A stretch of DNA of 6,587 nt, taken from assembly GCA_018667995.1 (NCBI GenBank), contig JABIQT010000011.1, positions 1 to 6,587 on the forward strand. Reading direction: 5' to 3'. Shown here piece after piece: positions 1 through 4,598 of the stretch; the first letter of the stretch is position 1, and every line of letters begins with the position of its first letter. Source of the DNA: Candidatus Latescibacterota bacterium (GTDB taxonomy: Bacteria > JAAXHH01 > JABIQT01). The translations under genes and the position numbers were made by a program. The notes under the pieces are model-generated. The model had not been told where the DNA came from, searched no databases, and was given only the letters and a program-made list of their open reading frames with translations.

Positions 1-1
1 C

Positions 2-1009
2 CTGGCTCTTATGCTTCTTGGTGACATGGTCAAGCGGCCACACTTCTCTCCCGAAGAGGTGAACCGCCAGCGCACCCAGCTACTTGGCGCCATCGATCGA
101 ACCAGAGAGCGGGCCGGATATCTCACGAATAGGTTTTACCGTCGGCTGATGTACGGTTCGCATCCATACAGCCGGCAAATACTGGGTACCGAACGAGGAC
201 TCAATGCTGTAGTAGCTGAAGATATCCGATCTTACCACCAGTCGCATTTCGTGCCCGGGAACGCATTCCTGGTTGTTGTCGGAGACCTGGAGACGGACAA
301 GTTGATCAGGGAGATAGATCTGCAACTCGGCGACTGGCAGGATACGGATATAATCGAGAATCCACTACCCCCTGTGCATTTTCCAGATACACGAAAAATC
401 CTCCTTGTAAACAAATCTGACATGAACCAAGCTCACGTTCGTGTGGGATCTCCAGGAATAAAGCGCAATGATCCGAGCTATATTTCGATTCAGATCGCCA
501 ACACGATCTTTGGTGGTGGAGGATTCACGTCGCGGCTCGTGGACGAGATTCGCGTTAACCAGGGATTGACATATGACATTGCAAGTCACTTTTCCAGCAC
601 TGTTGCGCCGGGGACATTTACCATTTCCAGCTTCACAAAAACCGAGTCCACGGGCGCTCTTATTACCGCGATCCTGGCTGAATTGGACAGACTCCAACTT
701 GCGGGCGTGACCGTAGATGAAGTAGCATCGTCGAAACAATATCTGGCTGGCACTTTTCCACTCAGTCTCGAGGGACCTAACGCGCTGGCAGCCCAGTTTG
801 CAGGCATGGAACTTTTTCGCGTAACGGAGGATTACCTTAAGTCCTATAGGCGCACCCTTGCGAACACAAGCCCGAGCGACGTGCAGGAGGCTGTTCAGAG
901 ATCCTTTTTCGAACACACCTACTCCATTGTCGTGCTGGGAAATTCCAAGGCCATACTCCCCCAATTGGAGCAATTCGGGCCCGTGGAAATAGTGGACTAC
1001 AGGAACTGA
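2..1009 (+). CDS. M16 family (pitrilysin/insulinase-like) peptidase, 5' end missing
   Basis: C-terminal part of an M16-family protein. The frame is already open at base 2, before the first ATG at 11, so the true start lies outside the window. M16 proteins are clam-shell zinc peptidases or their inactive partner subunits, usually periplasmic in diderms. Numbering from the ATG at 11, residues 42-110 hold the end of the first lobe (LMYGSHPYSRQILGT, then FLVVVGDLETDKLIREI). Residues 144-310 form the second lobe, with FGGGGFTSRLVDEIR and GLTYDI at 167-190, the Arg/Tyr motif typical of the family's C-terminal half. About 335 residues are visible against 420-470 for a usual M16B protein, so the HxxEH region would lie upstream. 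At the position of the third zinc ligand (the Glu of REM/EEI in active members) I see Gly26-Ala27. This may therefore be a non-catalytic partner subunit; the hidden N-terminus would decide. Family assignment is confident, catalytic status is not. Confidence 0.88.
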   Translation: MALMLLGDMVKRPHFSPEEVNRQRTQLLGAIDRTRERAGYLTNRFYRRLMYGSHPYSRQILGTERGLNAVVAEDIRSYHQSHFVPGNAFLVVVGDLETDKLIREIDLQLGDWQDTDIIENPLPPVHFPDTRKILLVNKSDMNQAHVRVGSPGIKRNDPSYISIQIANTIFGGGGFTSRLVDEIRVNQGLTYDIASHFSSTVAPGTFTISSFTKTESTGALITAILAELDRLQLAGVTVDEVASSKQYLAGTFPLSLEGPNALAAQFAGMELFRVTEDYLKSYRRTLANTSPSDVQEAVQRSFFEHTYSIVVLGNSKAILPQLEQFGPVEIVDYRN

Positions 1010-1075
1010 TCTGAATCCCGCGACGCAACTTCAGGTATTCGCTGGGGATAGCGGTCGCAACCGACGTAAATCGCC

Positions 1076-1104
1076 TTGTCAGTGCTTGGCGGTCTCCATA
1101 TATT
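1076..1104 (+). promoter_or_regulatory. sigma70-type promoter for the tsaB cluster
   Basis: The -35 box TTGTCA (1076-1081) and the -10 box TATATT (1099-1104) are separated by exactly 17 bases, each matching the sigma70 consensus at five of six positions. Transcription would start near 1111, giving a leader of about 35 bases before the tsaB ATG at 1147. It is the best-placed promoter for the tsaB-rimI-zinc ribbon-tsaD genes. Read by eye only. Confidence 0.6.
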
Positions 1105-1117
1105 CTCGCACCGCCAA
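1086..1117. repeat. Perfect 8-base inverted repeat centred on the tsaB -10 box
   Basis: TTGGCGGT at 1086-1093 is exactly inverted as ACCGCCAA at 1110-1117, with 16 bases between. The centre of symmetry (1101.5) is also the centre of the -10 hexamer. This fits an operator whose bound repressor would block the promoter. The alternative is a weak terminator for the upstream M16 gene, because TTTAAAC follows the second arm, but the loop is long and the T run short. Confidence 0.4.
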
Positions 1118-1146
1118 TTTAAACACTCCATTTTGAGACCAAACTT

Positions 1147-1857
1147 ATGATTCTGATCGCACTCGAAACCTCCTCATCCTCAGCAGGATTGGCTGTGACC
1201 GAAGGCAAAGCCATACTCGTTGAGTCATCCTTGCAGATGGGGTCGGTCTACGCCGAGCAGCTCCCCGTCATGCTGGAACGGGGACTGAAGGATGCCGGAC
1301 TCAAGATCTCTCAGATAGGGGGTATAGCCATATCCATCGGACCGGGCTCTTATACCGGGTTACGCGTGGGATTGAGTCTCGCGAAAGGACTAGCTTTCAG
1401 CACGGGTAAGCCCCTCGTAGCTGTTCCAACATTGGATGCCGTTGCGTTTGGGTCACCTTATTGCCCGTATCCAATCCATGCGATCCTAGACGCAAGACAC
1501 CAGAAGATCTATACCGCGGAATTCGACATGAGCCAGGGCAATCTGCAGCGAAAATCACGCGATATAGCCACGACGGTGGACAAGCTATCGGAGAACATCA
1601 ACGGACCGGCCCTGCTTTTGGGACCTGGCGCGTTAACCTACGGCGAACAGTTGAGAGCAAATCTAGGTGAACGAGCACATTTCACATCATCTGGAAGCGA
1701 TTTGCGGGCCTCCTCAATCGCGGCACTGGGTCTGGAGTATCTGGAGCGGGGAGAGCAGGCTTCCCTTTACGAAATTGAGCCCACGTATCTTCGGAAGCCA
1801 AACTTCAAACGCCGGTCCGCGCAGCCCGACACCGGTGTACTGCCGAATGTACCATGA
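1147..1857 (+). CDS. tsaB: TsaB, tRNA threonylcarbamoyladenosine (t6A37) biosynthesis protein
   Basis: TsaB is the non-catalytic ASKHA-fold partner of TsaD. The TsaB-TsaD dimer, with TsaE, transfers threonylcarbamoyl from threonylcarbamoyl-AMP to A37 of ANN-decoding tRNAs in the cytoplasm. The protein has 236 residues, a normal length. The N-terminus MILIALETSS is the family's first phosphate-loop-like strand. GPGSYTGLRVG at 65-75 is the hallmark glycine-rich motif, followed by LSLAKGLA. DARHQKIYTA at 115-124 and the C-terminal EPTYLR at 211-216 are also typical. The His usual near residue 35 (HSE/EHT region) is Tyr here (VYAEQLP). The start at 1147 gives the expected N-terminus, though no strong Shine-Dalgarno precedes it. 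A sigma70-like promoter lies about 40 bases upstream. The stop overlaps the rimI start as ATGA, implying translational coupling. Confidence 0.93.
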   Translation: MILIALETSSSSAGLAVTEGKAILVESSLQMGSVYAEQLPVMLERGLKDAGLKISQIGGIAISIGPGSYTGLRVGLSLAKGLAFSTGKPLVAVPTLDAVAFGSPYCPYPIHAILDARHQKIYTAEFDMSQGNLQRKSRDIATTVDKLSENINGPALLLGPGALTYGEQLRANLGERAHFTSSGSDLRASSIAALGLEYLERGEQASLYEIEPTYLRKPNFKRRSAQPDTGVLPNVP

Positions 1858-2327
1858 GCGCAGAATCGGTGTTTATCGAGCAGATGTTGCCTGACGATCT
1901 GCCTGCTGTTGTTCGCATTGAACGAGCCTCCTATCCAGACCCGTGGTCCAGCGCAAGTTTCTCCAGAGAGATTTCCGCGCAGCCGATTTCCCATCCCATT
2001 GTAGCACGGAGAGACGGAATGGTCGTTGGATTCGTAGTTGCTTGGTTTGTGGTGGATGAAGTCCATATTGGAAATGTAGCAGTAGCTCCAGATGCCCGAA
2101 GACAGGGCATCGGACGCCTCCTGATGGACACATTGGAGAGCCAGGCTGTGGCGGAAGGCTGCACCTATTCGACACTCGAGGTCAGAGAGTCAAACCAGTC
2201 CGCAAGGCAGTTGTATGGACAAATGGGATATAGAGTAATCGGAAGACGGGACAGGTACTATCGACATCCTGAGGAAGACGCATTGGTTATGGTCAGGACC
2301 CTGAGCATCAGTGGGGCCGGGAAGTAG
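1854..2327 (+). CDS. rimI: RimI-type ribosomal protein S18 alanine N-acetyltransferase
   Basis: GNAT-family acetyltransferase of 157 residues. RimI acetylates the N-terminal alanine of ribosomal protein S18 using acetyl-CoA; some homologues also act on other N-termini. The order is typical: a leading helix region with IERASYPDPWS (22-32), the central strand VHIGNVAVAPDARRQGIG (70-87) with the acetyl-CoA pyrophosphate loop R83-Q84-G85-I86-G87, then LEVRESNQSARQLYGQMGY (108-126). E109 and Y121 lie 12 residues apart, matching the catalytic Glu and Tyr (E103, Y115) of E. coli RimI. The C-terminal YYRHPEEDALVM completes the family signature. The start codon overlaps the tsaB stop (ATGA at 1854-1857), and rimI next to tsaB is a widespread arrangement, which strengthens the RimI call over a generic GNAT. 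The true substrate cannot be read from sequence. Confidence 0.9.
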   Translation: MSAESVFIEQMLPDDLPAVVRIERASYPDPWSSASFSREISAQPISHPIVARRDGMVVGFVVAWFVVDEVHIGNVAVAPDARRQGIGRLLMDTLESQAVAEGCTYSTLEVRESNQSARQLYGQMGYRVIGRRDRYYRHPEEDALVMVRTLSISGAGK

Positions 2328-2358
2328 TGTACATAGACAACGCAACGCACTTGGCAAT

Positions 2359-2365
2359 AGGAGAG
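2359..2365 (+). promoter_or_regulatory. Shine-Dalgarno site setting the zinc-ribbon gene start
   Basis: AGGAGAG lies five bases before the ATG at 2371. It selects 2371 over the in-frame ATG at 2311, which lies inside the end of rimI and would add a tail without family-like character. Confidence 0.65.
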
Positions 2366-2370
2366 AAGTG

Positions 2371-2562
2371 ATGGAGATGAGTTTTCCGGAATGTCAGAAG
2401 TGTGAAACAGGTATACTGGTACCCCTGTCCGATTACGGTCGTGATGGCGCTACAATTATGTACAAGGCCTGGATATGCACGAATCCGGCCTGCGGTTTCA
2501 ATATCCGCATCGACAACGGCGAGATAAGTTTTGGCCGTCAAGCATCTCAGTCTACCAAGTAA
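2371..2562 (+). CDS. Small zinc-ribbon protein of unknown function in the t6A cluster
   Basis: A 63-residue cytoplasmic protein with no signal or membrane segment. It has two cysteine pairs: C8-QK-C11 near the N-terminus and C36-TNPA-C41 followed by Gly-Phe, 24 residues apart. This is the spacing of a compact zinc ribbon, and the second knuckle resembles the CsNpxCg type seen in topoisomerase C-terminal ribbons. That suggests nucleic-acid or protein binding, but I do not recognise a named family. Between the knuckles is MYKAWIC; after them NIRIDNGEISFGR, probably a strand pair. The start at 2371 is chosen for its Shine-Dalgarno; 2377 is possible and 2311 unlikely. It sits 43 bases after rimI and 81 before tsaD on the same strand, so it is probably co-transcribed. 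A role in tRNA modification or translation is a guess from context only. Confidence 0.75.
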   Translation: MEMSFPECQKCETGILVPLSDYGRDGATIMYKAWICTNPACGFNIRIDNGEISFGRQASQSTK

Positions 2563-2643
2563 ACGGCTTGGTTACTCAGAGCAGGCAACCCCTTCGTAAC
2601 CCGTTCGTACGCGAGAATCCTCGAACTTAACCAGGCGTATCTT

Positions 2644-3651
2644 ATGATTGTCCTAGGGATCGACACGTCGTGTGACGACACGTCCGTGGCCGTTGTAAAG
2701 GATACAACGACTATTCTCGCCAACGTGATCTCATCGCAAGGTATCCATCTGGACTATGGTGGCGTGGTGCCGGAACTGGCATCCCGCGCGCATCTCACGC
2801 TGCTGCTTCCGGCGCTGGAATCAGCGCTTCAGACAGCGCAATGCAGGCTGGCAGATATGGACGCAGTCGCTGTTACTAGAGGGCCTGGGTTGATTGGATC
2901 GCTCCTGATCGGTCTGAGTATGGCCAAATCGATGTGTCTCGCAACTGGAGTACCGCTTGTTGGCGTCAATCATATGGAAGGTCATATTTTCGCCGGTCGC
3001 TTATCTCACCCGGCACTCACTCCTCCTTTTCTGGCGCTGATTGTATCCGGTGGGCACACGCAACTCATGCACATCAAGGACTGGGGAATCTACGATTTGA
3101 TTGGAAAGACCAGAGATGACGCGGCGGGCGAAGCCTTCGACAAAGTGGCCAAGATGATGAATATAGGATTTCCAGGCGGCCCCGCCATAGATCGCGTAGC
3201 GAAATCCGGCGATGCTCAATTTGTGGATTTTCCCAGATCGTTTCTTGATAAAACCGAGACTGAATTCAGCTTCAGCGGCGTGAAGACGGCTGTACGCACA
3301 TTTCTTATGGGACGAACGGAAGAGGAGAATAACCGGGACGCAGCTCACATCGCTGCAAGTTTTCAGGAGGCGGTGGTCGACGTACTGGTGAAGAAGTCCA
3401 TCCATGCGGCGAACGCTCTTCATCTCAAGCATATACTGATTACGGGCGGAGTGGCGTGCAATACCCGTCTACGTGCGGTGATGACCGCCACGGCAGGAGA
3501 GGCCGGAATGTCTGTCTCATATCCCCCACCGGTCCTCTGTACCGACAATGGTGCAATGATCGCCTCAGCAGGATCCTTCCACTTTTCACAGGGGAACATT
3601 TCATCCATGTCGCTGGCTCCAGATCCGCGGGCACCGCTGGTCATGCCATGA
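2644..3651 (+). CDS. tsaD: TsaD, tRNA N6-adenosine threonylcarbamoyltransferase
   Basis: Catalytic subunit of t6A37 synthesis (formerly Gcp/YgjD; Kae1/OSGEP in archaea and eukaryotes). It transfers the threonylcarbamoyl group from threonylcarbamoyl-AMP to A37 of ANN-decoding tRNAs. The 335 residues match the bacterial family length. Visible motifs in order: GIDTSCDDTSVAVV (5-18), GGVVPELASRAH (39-50), RGPGLIGSLLIGLSMAKS (79-96), NHMEGHIFA (109-117), SGGHTQ (135-140), GEAFDKVAKMM (162-172), FSFSGVKTAV (208-217), ITGGVACN (266-273) and PPVLCTDNGAMIA (295-307). The metal ligands H110, H114 and D301 correspond to H111, H115 and D300 of E. coli TsaD. All key residues are present, so it should be active. 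Only a weak AGG precedes the ATG, and I see no convincing promoter of its own in the 81-base gap. TsaB is encoded upstream; TsaE and TsaC are not in the window. Confidence 0.96.
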   Translation: MIVLGIDTSCDDTSVAVVKDTTTILANVISSQGIHLDYGGVVPELASRAHLTLLLPALESALQTAQCRLADMDAVAVTRGPGLIGSLLIGLSMAKSMCLATGVPLVGVNHMEGHIFAGRLSHPALTPPFLALIVSGGHTQLMHIKDWGIYDLIGKTRDDAAGEAFDKVAKMMNIGFPGGPAIDRVAKSGDAQFVDFPRSFLDKTETEFSFSGVKTAVRTFLMGRTEEENNRDAAHIAASFQEAVVDVLVKKSIHAANALHLKHILITGGVACNTRLRAVMTATAGEAGMSVSYPPPVLCTDNGAMIASAGSFHFSQGNISSMSLAPDPRAPLVMP

Positions 3652-3664
3652 CTCACCAGCTTTT
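3636..3664 (+). terminator. Probable intrinsic terminator across the tsaD stop codon
   Basis: GCTGGT (3636-3641) pairs perfectly with ACCAGC (3655-3660) and is followed directly by TTTT (3661-3664). An alternative inner pairing is GTCAT with ATGAC around GCC. The hairpin covers the tsaD stop (3649-3651) and the stop of the convergent gene (3653-3655). The T run is on the + strand side only, so it would end tsaD transcription. The stem is short, so strength is uncertain. Confidence 0.45.
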
Positions 3665-4144
3665 CCTATATCCGACGATTAAATATGGTCCATCCCGGCT
3701 ATCTGCAATGCCGTCAAAATCGGCGAAATGCGCGTCTACATAGGCGTCCGCAATACTAAATATCCTAAATCCAATCAATCCCAATAGCATGGTATTCCCA
3801 AGGGAAGTCAATCCGCCTTCCGAAGACGGGTTTCTCTGGAGCATTACGCCTGCAAAGAGTCCAGCTTGAATCATCAGGTGAGATCCAGCCTTTACAGGTT
3901 TTCTATTGTACAACTGGCCCCAACCAGGCATGATAGCGGATCGAATTAATGCCCCGCGAGGCGATGCGGAAACGGTTCGTCCATCCACGGAGCTGGCCTC
4001 AATTTGCAGAGAATCAACCTGTGCCCTGGCTTCCTTGACAGGCCCAATCATGCCAATAAAAACGAATAAACATCTCCAGCAGATTCTCAAGGCAGACTGA
4101 CGTTTCTGATGGGGTTCTCTGAACTGTTTCATATGCGGTAACAT
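3653..4144 (-). CDS. DUF5683-like small membrane protein with signal peptide
   Basis: 163 residues from the ATG at 4144, or 159 from the second ATG at 4132; neither has a Shine-Dalgarno. A basic N-terminus (KQFREPHQKRQ) and a hydrophobic stretch at about 24-34 end in EARA-Q at 38-42, a plausible signal peptidase I site. The core is ALIRSAIMPGWGQLYNRKPVKA (65-86), a PGxGQxYN motif characteristic of DUF5683-type proteins. It is followed by a hydrophobic segment at 89-102 and another at about 117-131 leading into FRIFSIADAYVDAHFADFD. Family members are short inner-membrane or envelope proteins of unknown function. The gene meets tsaD tail to tail with one base between stops, and it diverges from the exported protease gene. 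No function can be assigned from the sequence; the family call is from memory of the motif. Confidence 0.78.
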   Translation of the reverse strand: MLPHMKQFREPHQKRQSALRICWRCLFVFIGMIGPVKEARAQVDSLQIEASSVDGRTVSASPRGALIRSAIMPGWGQLYNRKPVKAGSHLMIQAGLFAGVMLQRNPSSEGGLTSLGNTMLLGLIGFRIFSIADAYVDAHFADFDGIADSRDGPYLIVGYRKSW

Positions 4145-4169
4145 ATGGGCGGGGCATGGTGCGTGTCAA
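4140..4169 (-). promoter_or_regulatory. Possible promoter for the DUF5683-like gene
   Basis: On the - strand a perfect TTGACA (+ coordinates 4164-4169) is followed after 18 bases by TATGTT (4140-4145), four of six matches to TATAAT. The predicted start of transcription, near 4133, falls at the ATG at 4132, so the message would be leaderless. The -10 box is weak. Confidence 0.33.
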
Positions 4170-4277
4170 TCGATCAAAATGGTAGGAACCAACAGTTGGG
4201 GAACTGTGTTTAACAAGAAGAGCAGCCGCGCTTGGCAGCCGCCCTGGTTACATCCTAACAATCGGTCTTCTGATTGC

Positions 4278-4306
4278 TTCACTGTGGAACCGGATTGTGA
4301 TAGAAT
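4278..4306 (+). promoter_or_regulatory. Second, weaker promoter candidate upstream of the protease gene
   Basis: TTCACT (4278-4283) and TAGAAT (4301-4306) are 17 bases apart, and a TG one base before the -10 box makes it an extended -10 type. It would start near 4313, giving a leader of about 285 bases. Confidence 0.3.
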
Positions 4307-4379
4307 CAGTCTAACCGAGAGGCCAGTGGAAGTACCTGTTTTACGGCAAGTCGTTACCCGCAAGATGGCAATAATTAGC

Positions 4380-4409
4380 TTGACATCGAGGTGATCTGAA
4401 CGTTAAAAT
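4380..4409 (+). promoter_or_regulatory. Strong sigma70-type promoter for the protease-propeller gene
   Basis: A perfect TTGACA (4380-4385) and TAAAAT (4404-4409, five of six matches) are separated by 18 bases. Transcription would begin near 4416, inside the inverted repeat at 4412-4435 and about 183 bases before the start codon. This is the closest match to consensus in the window. Confidence 0.6.
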
Positions 4410-4411
4410 GG

Positions 4412-4435
4412 GAACACTCCATCGATGGCGTGTTC
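4412..4435. repeat. 24-base near-perfect inverted repeat at the predicted transcription start
   Basis: GAACAC (4412-4417) is inverted as GTGTTC (4430-4435). Between them is the perfect palindrome CCATCGATGG (4419-4428). Only the pair 4418/4429 (T/C) fails, so 22 of 24 bases are symmetrical. It starts two bases after the -10 box. It could be a repressor operator, or in RNA a 5'-end hairpin (6 bp, one mismatch, 3 bp, UCGA loop). It is not followed by a T run, so it is not a terminator. Confidence 0.6.
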
Positions 4436-4586
4436 GTCATCCCTCCTCGATACGCTCACCGACTGGTTTCAGGCCAGCCTTCGATAAATCCGGATATTCC
4501 GATTGTAAGTAACCGACGGTTTCGCAATAGAACCGCAACGGTACTCCCTGTTCTGCATTCGGGGTTCGAGAATCTCCACTCCGACC

Positions 4587-4592
4587 AGGAGG
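4587..4592 (+). promoter_or_regulatory. Consensus Shine-Dalgarno of the protease-propeller gene
   Basis: A perfect AGGAGG lies six bases before the ATG at 4599, fixing that start, which is also followed by a good signal peptide. It is the strongest ribosome binding site in the window. Confidence 0.8.
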
Positions 4593-4598
4593 TCGCAG

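Larger units (their letters stand above)
4145..4598. other. Divergent intergenic region with promoters and small inverted repeats
   Basis: This 454-base stretch separates the - strand membrane-protein gene from the + strand protease gene. I find no convincing gene: the short open frames have no Shine-Dalgarno and no recognisable protein character. It holds promoter candidates for both directions and the inverted repeat at 4412-4435. It also has a hairpin ACAGTT-GGGG-AACTGT (4192-4207), a repeated GCAGCCGC (4222-4229 and 4235-4242), and a leader of about 180 bases before the protease start. I recognise no known riboswitch or small RNA. Confidence 0.6.

Noticed and set aside
365-973. 202-codon - strand open frame opposite the M16 gene
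   Set aside because: It is antisense to a gene with clear M16 motifs, and its translation is Cys/Arg-rich without any domain.
1052-1063. CGGT-CGCA-ACCG hairpin after the M16 gene
   Set aside because: A 4-bp stem without a T run is too weak to call a terminator.
2570-2601. GGTTAC...GTAACC inverted repeat between the zinc-ribbon gene and tsaD
   Set aside because: Only 6 bp with a 20-base loop and no T run; within chance expectation, so not called a terminator or operator.
4179-4394. 71-codon + strand open frame in the intergenic region, with a 65-codon frame opposite
   Set aside because: No Shine-Dalgarno or protein-family character, and the region holds promoter-like elements. Both look like chance open frames.
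4145-4598. tRNA, riboswitch, CRISPR or mobile-element remnant in the largest intergenic region
   Set aside because: No cloverleaf, no regularly spaced repeats, no transposase fragment and no terminal inverted repeats were seen.
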